Source of the DNA: Amyloporia xantha
Taxonomy: Eukaryota > Basidiomycota > Agaricomycetes > Polyporales > Adustoporiaceae
DNA: 64,000 nt
Assembly: GCA_036971615.1 (NCBI GenBank)
Contig: JAYKKR010000012.1
Coordinates: 124,001 to 188,000, forward strand
Reading direction: 5' to 3'
This document shows positions 34,202 through 46,326 of this stretch, one piece after another. Below the pieces are notes generated by a model. It searched no databases. It saw only the letters and a list, made by a program, of their open reading frames with translations, and had not been told where the DNA came from. The position numbers and the translations under genes were made by a program. Within the stretch, counting starts at the first letter, position 1; every line of letters starts with the position of its first letter.

Positions 34202-34951
34202 TCAGGGAACCTCCTCCCGAATTGCATACAGCACGCGCGTGCCCCTCGGATTGCCTCCCTCCTGCAGCGCGAGCATTCTGGCCGCAATGTATTGGCCGCC
34301 TTCGGAGTGGTCAATCGTGATTTTGACTTGATCCGCCTCTGCGGTCTCCCTGTCGATGAGCTCCTGAAAATTGCAATGTCAGAACAACGAGGACAATGTG
34401 ATATTTGTAACACATGAACCTACCAATGTAGGTGAATCCCACCACTCCGGATTGTCGTCGTCGCGGTCGGGCCACTCCCACCAGATTGTGTCGAGGTGGT
34501 GCTCCGAGGATAGGATTTCCTCAGGAGGCGGCGCCACTTTATACGCGATTGGTACCGCGGCCAGCTTGTGAATGTCGAGGTCCCACTCGACATCGAACCG
34601 CGTGTGCGCGACCGCGGCGTGTATAATCTGCGGCAACCTCACCTCCTTCCCCCCGCGGGCGAGCACAATCTCGCCGAGGTTCGCGAGACTGTCGCGCTGT
34701 GTGTGGTTAATCAGCGCGATGAGCTCAACTTGTCAATGATAGTGACTAACGAGTTCTTTGATAAGGGCGACCTTCCAGCGATCATACTGGAGGTCCGTCC
34801 GGGGGAGATCACCGGATGCAATCCGTTCATTGAGCCTCCGTATGGCCTGCTCCATCCGCCACGCGCGGTAGCGGAACATGCGGGTCGCGGTCTTCTCGAG
34901 TTGATGGGCGGATGCTTGGGCAGACATTTGAGCCGGGAGGACAGAAGACAT
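34202..34951 (-). CDS. Gene F2b: KDZ-element protein with WWEW motif (tandem copy)
   Basis: Exon 1 starts at 34,951 (MSSVLPAQMS) and includes MFRYRAWRMEQAIRRLNERI. A second exon has LVLARRG-like sequence (IVLARGGKEVRLPQII) and DIHKLAAVPIA, and ends in WWEWPDRDDDNPEWWDSP. A last exon runs through a helical ARMLALQEGG segment to a stop at 34,202. F2a has the same three-exon plan and is clearly a duplicate; F1 in the outer element is more distant. No known domain recognised. The fixed WWxW...PxWWxxP motif and the short helical ends suggest a small structural or partner protein of the transposition machinery. Confidence 0.68.
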
Positions 34952-34985
34952 TGCGAAATGGGAAGAGGGTGAAATGAAGATGGAG

Positions 34986-35067
34986 CCCTGCCCCCGCACA
35001 CCTCGCCGAATATTTAGCATCTCCCACCTGGTCACCTCGTGGCCAAAGTGGTTCCCATACACGTGTC
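34986..35067 (-). promoter_or_regulatory. Duplicated upstream block of F2b
   Basis: About 80 bp upstream of F2b match the region upstream of F2a (36,491-36,571), sharing GAATATTTAGCAT, CACCTGGTCACCTCGTGGCC and CACGTGT. The E-box-like CACGTG and the AT-rich GAATATTTAGC are the strongest parts. The match beyond the coding part shows that promoter and gene were duplicated together. Confidence 0.62.
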
Positions 35068-35691
35068 AACCGCGCGTTCAAGAAGCAGGGGAGGAAGAGC
35101 GGTGATGCGCATGAGAAGCAGCGACATGTCACAAAAGGCCTTGGGCTTGGGCAGATGACCTGCCTGCAGGCTTCGCTGCAACTGTCCCAACTCGGTAATA
35201 AGATTACTTTGGCGCGGATGGTTCGCGGCAATCCAAAAGGGTAAAAGCCCGCGCCGCGAGGTCTTGAGGATGTATTCGATAAGAGTTGCCATGATGCGCG
35301 CACTCCCTGCCGATTATCGCAGAAGCGACCGCGCCAAATGCGCGTTGAGTCGTGAGTGCGACTTATGGATCTGATAATCATTGCGAAGCTCGGCGTATGA
35401 ATGTGTGTCATGTCAGGCACTTCATGAACATTCTCTGATGTCCATGAACATGCTCGGCAAATGCTGTGCATGCTATTGTCCCCGATGTGTACGGAATTTG
35501 CTATAGGCTCGGCGAAACGCGGTTGCCCATCGCTCTGACCGCGACCAATGGCCGCGAGCTCACCGCTGATGTGAGAGTTGGGACCTATTGCCTGCCTTCG
35601 TGCTATGCATTACAATGATCCTCAATCTCATGGACACCGGGTGATCTTGCAACAACATTGTATTGAGACGCGAGAAAATACAACAGACGTG
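35068..35691. other. Spacer between F2b and F2a
   Basis: A minus-strand ORF (35,032-35,292) is open but has no counterpart upstream of F2a or F1, so I do not call it a gene. No repeat or terminator stands out. Confidence 0.4.
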
Positions 35692-36455
35692 CTACAATAA
35701 AGTCGACCCTCCAGCCGCGGTGGCAGGCGCGTCCTCCTTGACAGCACCGAGCACGCGGAGAATTCCCTGCTTATCGCGCGTCCTCATCGCGAGCATCCTC
35801 TCCGTGATGGTTGAAAGGTGCCTGGCAAGCTCCTCCGCCTGACGCAGGCAGTCGACGTCGAAGTTCTCCGTGACGACGTAGTCCTACAGTGTGAAGAATG
35901 AGACTGAATAACTTACGGAGGAATATTGAAAGAACTAACCCCAGTTGGTGAGCGCCACCATTCAGGCTTCGAGTCATCTCGGTCGGCCCACTCCCACCAG
36001 ATGCTGGACAGATGATCCTCCGAAGTCACCATGTCGTCCGGGGGAGGCGCGATAGGGAGCGCAATAGGGATCGCGGCGAGCGCGCGGATGTCGATCGTCC
36101 ACTTGACGCCGAACATTGTCTGGTCGATCATGGCCTGAATGACTTGGGGCAAATCGATTGCCTTTCCGCGCCGCGCGAGGACCAACTCTCCCAGGCACTG
36201 TCGAGTTTCTCGCTGTGCACGAGGTGGTCAGCAGCGTCATCATGTAACCACATGGTGGTGACTCACAAATTCAAATGTGAGTGCCTCTCGCCACCGAATG
36301 TACTGTAAGTCATTGCGCGGGAGATCTCCAGAGTCGAGACGCTCATTCAACCTGAGCAGTGCTTCCTGGATGCGCCAAGTGCGATAGCGGAACATCCGCA
36401 TCGCGATGCGTTCCATGTCCTGGGCAGACGCCGCGGAAGATGTTGCGGCCGGCAT
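35692..36455 (-). CDS. Gene F2a: KDZ-element protein with WWEW motif (tandem copy)
   Basis: It starts at 36,455 (MPAATSSAAS). Exon 1 has MRMFRYRTWRIQEALLRLNERL; exon 2 has LVLARRGKAIDLPQVI and ends in WWEWADRDDSKPEWWRSP; exon 3 has ENFDVDCLRQAEELARHL and ends near AATAAGGSTLL at 35,692. It is the tandem partner of F2b, about 740 bp away in the same direction, and divergent from transposase A2, with 258 bp between starts. That is the same F/A pairing as F1/A1. Function unknown. Three copies across two elements, all placed upstream of the transposase or next to its partner, argue that it is a real component. Confidence 0.7.
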
Positions 36456-36490
36456 GGCAGGGAACAAAGATGAGGCGATTGAACTGGGGC

Positions 36491-36571
36491 GCTGCCTCCA
36501 CACACTTCGTCGAATATTTAGCATATCGCACCTAGTCACCTCGTGGCCAAAGTTATTCCCACCCACGTGTG
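36491..36571 (-). promoter_or_regulatory. Upstream block in the F2a/A2 divergent promoter
   Basis: This is the counterpart of 34,986-35,067: TCGAATATTTAGCAT, CACCTAGTCACCTCGTGGCC and CCCACGTGTG. Lying between F2a (36,455) and A2 (36,713), it may control both genes. Confidence 0.6.
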
Positions 36572-36712
36572 TACCGCGAGGTCGCGAAGCACGGTGGATA
36601 GAGCGGTGATAAACATGATAAGCCGCGCGTCTCAGTAACGATTGCTTTATCTTGAGCAGAATGACTATGGACCGGGGCTTGAGCCATCCGTCCTGCCTCG
36701 TTCATTGCAGCT

Positions 36713-39700
36713 ATGAAACCGCGACCTCGCGGGACAATCATCACGGTAGGGCGCGGTGTTCGCTACGGTACAAGACTCGAGAAGCATACGACGCGGGGAG
36801 TTGAGTATGTATTCAGGGACAATCGCGAAGGGGAGCGAACTCCTAGCCGATCACCCTCAAAATCTCCAAGAAAAACACCAACTCGAGCGAACACCGCGAT
36901 GCCGGCACCGGATGATATCCGCGAAGATCCGCCCATTGAAATGCCCCCACTGCGGCATAAGGTAAAACTGCTTTGAATGGATGTCGAGCGGGATTGCTGA
37001 TGGCGAGATGTGTCACAGGGCCAGAATGACTTTATGCGAGACTGGCTTCCCCACCGCGAGGCTTATCTCGCCTGCCTGTTGGAGCGAAGCACCGCCACTG
37101 AACAGACAATGTACTAGATGCCATTCCGCGGAAGGTGATTGGCGCTGCCTTGAGTGCTACGGATGCCCCGTGACATGTCAAGAGTGCTGTCAGATCTCGC
37201 ACAGTACGATGCCACTTCACCGTGTCGAAAAGTGGAGCGGCGATTTCTTCTCGCCCGCATGGCTGAATGACGCGGGCGTGCGTATCTGGTTGGGCCATCA
37301 GGGCAAGCAATGCGCGCAGGCTGCGGAAACAGAGTCGCGCGAGCACGCGAGTCCTGAGCTTGAAGTCCGCGACCGGCCTGATTCCCCTGTCGCGCCGCGA
37401 CCCGTATTTACACCTACATTCGCGCGCGACGGAAATCGTGGTTATTGTGGATGTTACCGGCGTGCACGAGATCGGAGTCGGGTGGTGCTCTTGTCCGAAT
37501 GCAACTAGCCCGGACAAACAACTGCTCGCGATGGGCCTTTACCCGGGGAGTACATTGCGCCCAAGAACCGCGTTCACGTTCAGAGTTCTGGACGACTTCC
37601 TGCTAACCAACAAAGAGTGCAAGACTTCCGCGATGAGCTACTATAGTAAACTCACGCGCGTAACGAACAATGCATTTCCGGATAGGGTGCCGGTCGGTCC
37701 TTTGTCCTCTCGCACATCCATTCGCGCTGATGTTCTTGAATAGGACCGCTACCGCGAGCTACTGCGACTTTCGCGACAATGGCGGAACCTCAAGTATCGT
37801 AAATGGCACGGATATGGACATTCAGTCACAGCGCCCATACCACCAGGCGGGCTGGCCATCTTCTGTCCAACCTGTCCCCAACCGCGTGTCAACATACCAG
37901 ATAACTATCGCGAGGACCCAGAGCAGTGAGTTTTCTGTTCCTCAACCGGATTCGGGCATAAACACCTCTTTGTCCAGGTGGAAGTACATGCGCTCTGTCG
38001 TCATGGATGGCAACTTCAGCGCGGAGCATTTGCGCATGAGAAACCCGAACGACGATGTGGCACTGAGCGATGGCCAAGGGTTCATGGTAGGCGAAAGACT
38101 ATACAAGGAGCACCTAAAGGTGGCCTTGGAGTTCAAAGAGGTCCGTCACAGACCCTGGCGCGGTGGAGATACGCTCACATTACGCGCGCGGCTGATGGGT
38201 ATAGAAGTCCGATTGTCACGACCATCGCGCGGTCAATCAGGCCAACGCAGACCGGCATAATCTGGAGGCTACAGGGATTGGCGCGGCGGCCTGCGCTCGC
38301 CATGGGTGCTTTGTTCCACATGCTGTGGTAGATTTTCAGAAAGGCGAACGGTAAGCACCGTCGCGGCGGCTGTGCGACCGCGACTGATCATATTCAACTC
38401 ACAGTCAAATGAATATGGACTATGCGCTGAACAGCGTCCTCGCGAGCCTCGGGGGGATCAAAACGCTCCTGGTAATGTACGACATTATGTGCCAGTACAG
38501 CAAGAGACTGCACATCCGATTCAGTGGAAATCCATACCTAAAAATGCCCGCCGGGCTGACAATACGGAGCGGCATTGGACTGTTCCACGTTCATGGCCAT
38601 CAAGATAGTTGCTTCCCTCGATACTCTCCCAACTTCATTGAGGGCGCGGGGCACATAGATGGCGAGGTAATTGAAACCTTATGGGCACCGCTCAACAACA
38701 TATCAGGAAGCACCCGCGGGATGTCCACGGCGCATAGGAAGGAGGTCATTGACGACCATATGAACGACTCCAACTGGAAGAAGTTGACGGGCATGGGTGC
38801 GTATTTTGTCGAGAAGGGTGTCGCGGCGCTGACATTATAGTGCACTCCTAGGGAACTCACTTGTCCGAAAGTGGAAGAAGGCCGCGGCCGGACGACAGGA
38901 GAGCGCCGAGGTGCTGGCACAGATGGAGGCAACCGCGAGCGATGAGCAGCTTGAATCCTGGACCGCGCAGGAGACCCGCGCCATGGGGAACCGCGACCGC
39001 GACGTGAAAGAGATGGATGTGTATGACGTCCAGTTGAAGAAGGGCAAGTGCCATCACGTTTTGCTGCTTCCTCGACCACTAGTAATATTCCTCACAGCGC
39101 CAGGGAAAGTCGCGATCCAATTAGACCTCACCCGCGAGGAGACCAATGCCGGCCGCCGTCAAGGAGTGGCCCAATGGCTCGCGAATGGAATGAAGATCCA
39201 GGAGACACAGTATGTCATATGCATTGAACGCCGGACAACACGTTGATGCTTCACAAAACAGACTCAACATACGTGCCTTGAAGAAGAAGTTGGGCGTCAT
39301 CCATTACTCGCAGATCAGCTGCAACTTGAAGAGAAGAGACAAAGGCTACAAAAGCGAATCGACACCTTTCAGGCATTGACATCGACATTTCTGCCTGGCC
39401 TGGACGATGAAGACGCGGATTGTCTTCGTCCACCGTATGATGGTGCAGAGTGGGTGGACCTTGAAGAGGAGATAAATCCCCTGGACGAGATGGGTGAAGT
39501 CGAGAACGAGGCGCGATTTGAACCTGAGGAGGCCGCGCTCTGGCTGCCGTCTGAGTTAGGCAACGATGTGATGCATCGCCATGATCTCGGTGAGGTCGCG
39601 GAGGAGGAGCTGCGTCTCCGCGAAGGCCAAGCAAATGACGCGCTCCACCTGATTCGTCTCGCGATTGGCTTCCGCTCTGTACTCTACCGTACTGGAGTGA

Positions 39701-40281
39701 GAGCCGCGACGAGCCAACGTCTGAAGTTGCGCTCTTGGGATGATGTCGCGGTGGTGAACAAAACAGTGAATGAGAACGCGCGGATATACACCCAGGCGCG
39801 GCGCGCGATGGAAGGTCTTGGAGCAAGTGCCGCGACACTGCAGAAGTATCAGCGCTTGGTCCGCGAAAATCTCAGATCCATCACAGCACTCATGGATAAT
39901 TCCATTCGCGGAACCCGTAACACTGGTCTCTCCTGGATTTGGACAGTAGACTTGCATGGAGATGGTGCACACTCAAATTGGATGGCAGAGTGTAAGTCTG
40001 ACATTTAATTCCGATGACTCTTGCTAACCTCACTATCAGTGCACCGAGTGAATTGGCTGAGAGCACGCGCGCGCCGCGACAGATGGCAAGAGGACTACAC
40101 CATTCTGGTCGCGGAGATGGGGTGGACAGAAGTCAGCTTCCGTAAACGCGCGCATGCATGGTGGTCGCGCGGAAACGTCCCGTACATTGGCCCGGGCCAC
40201 AAGTGCTATGCCCTGCGACAAGCCGCGATGTACAATTCCTTGGGAGACGCGCTCAGTGCGCTTTGTGCGACATGTAAATAG
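36713..40281 (+). CDS. Gene A2: KDZ transposase with CxC2-type cysteine cluster (inner element)
   Basis: Exon 1 starts MKPRPRGTI and ends at PPLRHK. After an intron ending at 37,018 comes GQNDFMRDWLP and the CxC2-like cluster (CTRC, CLEC, CQEC, H; about 37,108-37,220). The KDZ core follows: VVIVDVTGVHE (about 37,440), HNLEATGIGAAACARHG (about 38,255), YDIMCQY (about 38,480), HVHGHQD and DGEVIETLW (about 38,660). Then a helical C-terminal region (KWRKAAAG, LRLREGQANDALHLIR), SWIWTVD and a final exon with GHKCYALRQ. One frame change near 37,085 (GAGCGAAGCA) is not in a homopolymer and may be a real lesion; another, between the CxC2 cluster and the core, may be an intron as in A1. The rest reads through. 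Confidence 0.92.
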
Positions 40282-40361
40282 TAATGTATCACGCTGGTTT
40301 TATTCCCGAAGTAAGAGTTTACATTGGCACTGTGTCATCCCCTAACGGCCCAATTCATACT

Positions 40362-41714
40362 CTATTTGTAGTACGATGTTTCCATCCAATGAGGTGCAGC
40401 CACTCCCATTGCGGTGTGGATAGCGTCTCGCATGAAATATGCATAACATACGCGATCCCCTTGACACGGCGGAACAGCATGCCGCAGCACCTTGCCACAT
40501 AGCGCAATCACAGATCCCGGTGGGTAATGGACTGTCAGTCCAGGTCCGTCCATCTCGAAATGGAGGTCGCGGTAGGAGCCGAATGTCGCGAGGAGGTCAT
40601 ACCACGGCTTCCTCGAGTTGCTGTCGCGGTGGCGCGGTGTCTCGCGGTTGGATATTATCTGGACCGCGTTGAACGGTGTCGCCCATCCCTGCATGCTGTC
40701 CCTCAAGGATGGGTCCTGCATCAATCTACGCATGGTTTCGCGACCCGCCGCGTATAATGCGGGATGAACTACTGCAAGGACCGCAGATAGGATAGCGGAA
40801 GTCTCCGCGATCGCAGCCATCCATTGCCGCCCGCTCACCAAGTTGGTGCCTTGCAGACTCGCGGATGCATTGAGCGCATGCGGAGGCCCCTGCAAGTAAT
40901 GTTTATTCCATTATTTTCTCCTGGCAGACATCAACTCACTACATGACCCTGCTGATACCATGCCGGGGATATATTCACACATCCTGGTGGTATTGAACAT
41001 GTGGCTGGGTCGCGGAAAAGACTTCCCATCTGACGCCAACCCTTGGCATTTGCTCGCGGCCCACTATGCCTGAGCTGCTGAGTTAGAACTCCTGTCGCGA
41101 TGTCCATTTCACTCTGACCTCGATGTGTCAGTTCAGTGTCTCCACACAAGAGGTCTACCAAGTGAATGCCTGAGCTGCTGAGTTAGAACTCCTGTCGCGA
41201 TGTCCATTTCACTCTGACCTCGATGTGTCAGTTCAGTGTCTCCACACAAGAGGTCTACCAAGTGAATACCTGACGTTGCGGTGATAATAAACCGGGAAGG
41301 AACCAACCGATGATGCGGTCATGCGCGTCGGTCAGAATCGACGGCTGGTTAATACACATAACCTTGTCTGGAAGTATGCGCGCCCACTTCGCTTTCAACG
41401 CGTCTTCCAGCTTGGCGTTCTGGCCGTTCGCTTGCAACCCTAAAGCATCTGAGTATCTGTCAACATCCCAAGGGATTCGAACTGGCCAGACATGAGCAAA
41501 GATTTACACTCCGCAGCAGAATTGTTACGAAACCACGATGAAGGAATGCGCGCGCCAGTTGGTCGGCAATCGCGCTGCATTCGCCGACGAGATACGTGCT
41601 AATATTCAACGCCACAGGAGGTGGCGGTGCCACGCCGACATCGTGTCTCAGGAGGTGCAGTCTTCTACGGAACATGACTTGCATGAAAGCCGCAAGCTCG
41701 TCCGTCAAATCCAT
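40362..41714 (-). CDS. Gene B2: TET/JBP-family 2-oxoglutarate/Fe(II) dioxygenase (inner element)
   Basis: Exon 1 starts at 41,714 (MDLTDELAAF). The next exons hold KLEDALKAKWARILPD and GWFLPGLLSP, then FRDPATCSIPPGCVNISPAWYQQGH. The last exon (40,895-40,362) is the catalytic core with an unbroken frame: NRETPRHRDSNS (iron-binding HxD at 40,623-40,631), LRHAV (distal His, about 40,479) and GDRVCYAYFMRD (Arg). All residues needed for Fe(II) and 2-oxoglutarate binding are present, so this copy could be active on 5-methylcytosine or a related base. It converges on A2 with 80 bp between stops and diverges from E2. A 100-bp tandem duplication (41,067-41,266) spans an intron/exon border. Confidence 0.92.
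41067..41266. repeat. 100-bp tandem duplication across an intron/exon border of B2
   Basis: 41,067-41,166 is repeated at 41,167-41,266 without visible change. On the minus strand the unit contains the end of an intron (GGTCAG acceptor) and the start of the exon reading SEMDIATGVLTQQLR. Splicing to the proximal acceptor keeps the reading frame; splicing to the distal one would not, because 100 is not a multiple of three. Confidence 0.88.
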
Positions 41715-42171
41715 GTTTGCTAACTGTAAACTGCTCGCGGACCATCAGGACACCGGTCGCGGTTGTTTCTCGACGCTCACCCAAATTCCTTCAGTGCGTG
41801 ATATCGCGCGCAAGCTTTGTAGCGTCCCCGCCCAACATACAAGTTCGCAGAACAACTAGGACATCGGGACCACGCGGTTCCAGCATGTATGTCCTCATGA
41901 CGACCACATCCCTGTTTAGATCTCATATTGGACCCGGCGCGGATGTCCGGAACTCAGCGATTCGGTGACCAATCATAGCGCAATGATATTAGGCCCCGCA
42001 GTTGGATGTGAGTGTCGCGGTCAGTCGACATGAAACTGCAATCCGCTTTGGGACTGGTCGCGGTTCGTGAGTTGAGGAGCGCCTGGCAAAGCGCGTCCAA
42101 TTCCACAACAGGAACTTGTCACTAAATTCCAACACTCATCTGCTCACGCGACAAACCATAAAACGAACAGT
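41715..42171. promoter_or_regulatory. Shared upstream region of B2 (-) and E2 (+)
   Basis: 457 bp between divergent starts, matching the 450-bp gap between B1 and E1. No supported ORF. No clear sequence block is shared with the outer copy by eye. Confidence 0.42.
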
Positions 42172-45100
42172 ATGAGTCTTAAAGGCATCCACACCAGCTC
42201 TTTAGGTGATGAGCTCGAGCTTTTCAAGCCTGCGGACAGGAACGCGCGCAAAAACATCATCGACACGACCTTGATAAAATTACAGGGAGAGCATGCGACT
42301 CTTGCAAAGCAGGACAAAGGTGGCTTACGACGTGTATGTTAGCTGCAATTCTCTGTGCAACGAAGGCTGACAGTAGGGTAGCAACTCTCGGCATGGTTTC
42401 GCAACGGTGCTCGAGGCAGCGGGCGAAAGAAGCCAATGAGATGGGGCGGAAAAGATCAGGCCCTGAGCAATTCGGGCTTGAGAACAGAGAACTCGTTAAG
42501 GCGGCTTCGAAGGAGATCACGAATGGAGACGGTATAGGCAACAAGAATATCGGCGCGTGGCCAGCCGCGCAAGCTCGGCTTTGGAAGGCACTCAGCGCAG
42601 ATGAGCAAGCTGGATATATCGCGAGGGCGAATGCCCCGTCTGAGGCCAAGCGGCCTGCAAGCTTGCCGTCGCGGAAGTATGTGCCTCTCCGTTTCGGTCG
42701 CGCGTCGAGCTAAAAGTTGTATAGAGTCATTCAAAGGAAACTGGTGCAGCGCCTCAAAGCATTTACGACTCAAATCTATTGTGACTACGGTGTACGAATG
42801 GTCGCGTTTTCCGCGGTTCAAGTGGGACCTGAGGAAATCTTGGTGGATACGTGAGGTTGTACTTTGGCGCGACAATTTAATACTGACATGCATAGCAGGC
42901 ACGATTACAATAAAGACTTAGAAGGGCACCCCCATTCACAGACATGCCTAACTGGGATGAAGACACACAAACCCAATTCGGATTATACAGTCGCAATGTG
43001 TTCCTGGATGGAGTGGTAGCAGATCAGTCACAAAGTGCAGCGATGAGGAAGGTGCGAATAAGGGAAGCCATGGACGTGGATGCGGAAGGCCTTCCGCTGA
43101 TTCCAGTGCCAAAGGCAGATGAAGGCCGCGAGAAGCTGGACGACTTGAAAGCCATGCTCCGCGAGTTCCTGAACATTCATTTTCGTGAGCTCGTATTTCC
43201 GCTCGCACACGCGGTCTCTAACGTTTTGGCAGAGGCCGCGACCGGCAGCGCAAAAGCCCGCGCGCCGTGGACCCATATCACGCAGAATCCGTCGCTTTAT
43301 TTCGAAGACGAAATGACGCCGGACGGGATGGGTCTGCGCGATCCTTCGCACATGACGGATGGACCCCTCAGGAGCTTGCTACAATACTGGCGCGACCGAC
43401 AAGTAACCAACGGCGGCCACTCTCCCTTCCGGTTCAAGGCGTATATGGTCAAGCGCGACGATGCCGGCGATGCGATAATGGCGCGGGCCGAATACAGCGA
43501 GGCCTATATCGAGGAGCGGAAGAAGCCCGCGCGAAAGCATAAAAAGAACAAAGGGAAAGCGAGCAAGAAGGCGCGAGGAAAGCGCCCTGCCCGCGCAGTC
43601 CCCGGACGCGGTCGTGATGATGACTCTGAAGATGATGAGGTTGATCGCGACTTTGGAGACGAGAGCGACGATGCCTCCGGTGATGAGAATGACCCCCTAC
43701 TCATTTGCGAGAAGCCAACAAACTGGGCTTTGAAATCGCGGACACGTCGAGACAAGTTCCTCATGGCAATTGGAACGGGCGAGGTCTATTTTGAAGTGGT
43801 TCACCATTTGCAGAACTTTATGGTGAGTGGCGCGCGGTCTCATATCATACCGCAACTAACCCTGAATCTGCAGCGCGGCACTAAACCTGTTCCCCAGGCG
43901 CTGTGCCAACAGGGCTGGACGTCTTGGGAGTATACGGAAAGATACCTCCCGCCGGATGTGCACAGTGATCCGAATGGGCTCGACGAGATCCTCCAATGGA
44001 TGGATGATGCACCGTATCTGGATGAAGAAGGTAACCTCCCGCGCGATAGCGCCGGGTACAGCGCGATCATTGAGCAGTTCATTCTCATCGCGGGACTAAT
44101 CACGCGCGAGTTTGAGGTTGTTCAATTTGGGTGGGAGGAAGAGGAGGACGCCGCACAGTCAGGCATTCCTGCACATGTCGTCGGCACACAGATCGACTTT
44201 ATGGACGTGGTCAATCGAATCGACCCAATGCTGAGGCTCCTCTGTGACGTAATGAGGGAGTCGGAGGCGCAGGCAGCTGCCCTGCCCGGCACACACACTC
44301 ACCACTGGTGGAGAATCATCGCGGTCCAATACGGTGCAACCGCCATCACCTAACATTTCGAGCGGTGACAAAGGTGGCAAATCTCAGGACGCAAGGTTCA
44401 CAGATTCAGGAGCTACTGAAGAGCCTACCGCGGGATCCTCCACACAGCGCGAGCACCTTCACAATGAAGGAAAGTTGGGTCGCGAGGACGCGCGACAGTC
44501 CTTCTCTCGCGCGACAGTCCTGGAGACCGCGATCAAGGGGAAGGCAGCCTCGAAGATGCCGATGACGATTCCAAGTTGAGACAGCTCAATGAACACCTAG
44601 CAGCGACACAGAGGGCGCTAGATGCTATGAAGAAGTCGAAAGAGACGGCCAAGGCTGCCGTTCGAGCAAAACCTCCACCTGTTGCGAAGAAACAGCTCGC
44701 GCGTGTAGATCCGGACAACGCGCAAGGGATTCAAGAGGCCCGTGCCTCGAATAAAAAGGACAACCAGAGCGGGACAGAGCGGGAGGAACTGGCTATAATG
44801 AAAGAGAAGGAAAGGTTACAGAGGAGGCCGAAGACGACCGGGCATGGGCGGAGGGATTAGCGCGAGAGGCGGCCAAAAAGGAGCGCGCTGCTGCACACCA
44901 GAAGAAGGTCGCGTCCCGCGCATTGAAAGAGCAAGAGATGGATAAGCAAACAAAACAGAAGGCTGTCGACCACATCGCGCGGATCAATTTGGATCGTCAA
45001 GCCTTGAAGGAGAAAGCCATTGAGGACAAGCGGGCGCGCGTGGCCCTCGCGCAGGCGGGCCCTTCGCGACCCCCTCAAGAAGCAGCGGTGCCAGGGGCAG

Positions 45101-45879
45101 GTGGGCACCTGAATGCCGACTCAATGCCATGGTTCCGACCAAGCGGACTGCAGCTCAGGGCCCTGGAGAAGCACGGCTCGCCTTGCTTAACAAAGTGCGA
45201 GACCGTCTTGGGAGCCAGCCGCCTGTCGCGGCAACCATAAAGCCCATCACCCAAACTGCACCGCCTGCGCTGGGAGGAATGGAGTGGCGTACAGCTGTCG
45301 CGGGGCCAAGCGTGGCGCGGCCCGCGCGTCCTCAGCCGCGACCGCGATATCAAGGGGCCAGCCACGAGAATACTGCTGGCCCGTCATCCATGTATGTTCA
45401 TAGAACTCCCAGTTCAAGCGACAAGGACAGTACCAAATCCGACGAGGATGGGTCACCTTCGCGACCTGCTCCCGGCGCATGGACGAGGGCCAAGGCGCAG
45501 AAAGAAAAGCAGGCCATGCTTCAAGCGCCTACAGGAGGATCCGTGTCAGATGCGATAGGACAGCCGCGAGCGACACGCGCAACGACGCGGAAACAGGATA
45601 GGACTGGGAAAGGTGATGCAAGGCCAGATAGCCAAGACGGTCAGGTGAAATCCAATGCAAGTCCTGCGAAGCGCGTGCCTCGCGCAAGCACGCGCGCGTG
45701 CTACGGTTCGCGCCACCGGCCGCGCGAGAGGTCGCGGTCGCGGTGCCGGGGGCAGAACGCCTGCTTTACCCGCTCTCGAGGAGGAGGATGAGGAGGACGA
45801 GGAGAAAGATTCAGAGGAAGATGATAATCCTCGTCCTAGGAAAGTGGCCAAACGTGGCCATGGACAAAGAAGAAGATGA
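42172..45879 (+). CDS. Gene E2: KDZ-element accessory protein (inner element)
   Basis: It starts MSLKGIHTSS. A second exon (from about 42,350) carries the segment KNIGAWPAAQARLWKALSADE, matching the weak HMG-like segment of E1. A third has the DYGVRMVAF pattern. The main frame (42,944-44,353) contains PLIPVPKADE, a FEDEMTPDGM block, FRFKAYMVKRDD, a lysine/arginine stretch and an acidic run, and WTSWEYTERYLPPDV with LDEILQWMDD. After 44,353 the coding continues in changing frames (LRQLNEHLAATQRALDAM; LKEQEMDKQTKQKAVDHI) to a lysine/arginine and glutamate tail at 45,879. Either several introns or decay explain that part. Divergent from B2 and convergent with C3. Function unknown. Confidence 0.66.
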
Positions 45880-46195
45880 GGCCTGTGATACCCATGCAAG
45901 GCGCGGCGCGTCACGCAGTCGCGGTTGTCCAGTGTCAGTTGCTGAGTCGCGGTTATTTAGTGGCGATTGTTGAGTCGCGGACGAGTTTTGGCCAGATATC
46001 TTAGAAGTCACCCCATATGTATTGCCTGTGGCGTCTGCTGTCTTATTTGTGATGTTCCACCTAATGGGCAATCTAATGCATTGTAATTCCAGACCTGTAC
46101 AGACTTGTGTTAATCAGAGACTATTGCTCCACTCTTTCACAACTTGAGTCGCGCATAAATTGGACTGGAATTATAATCATTTATATAGTAGTTTT

Positions 46196-46212
46196 GGGAC
46201 TGTTGAAGTCCC
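46196..46212 (-). other. Conserved 3' hairpin downstream of C3
   Basis: Reverse complement GGGACTTCAACAGTCCC, identical to the hairpin after C2 (33,459-33,475) and about 115 nt past the C3 stop chosen here. This match helped choose 46,327 rather than 46,181 as the end of C3. Confidence 0.6.
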
Positions 46213-46326
46213 ATGCGCTCGCGAGACTATGGTATGTACATCTAAATATTTGTCGTAAAAAGGAATCTATGCGGACGATGTGCCGCGCTGTGAGTCCTCC
46301 CCTTCTGTTCTCCACCAGTCGCAATT

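Noticed and set aside
35032..35292. 86-codon minus-strand ORF as an upstream exon of F2b
   Set aside because: No counterpart upstream of F2a or F1; part of it lies in the duplicated promoter block.
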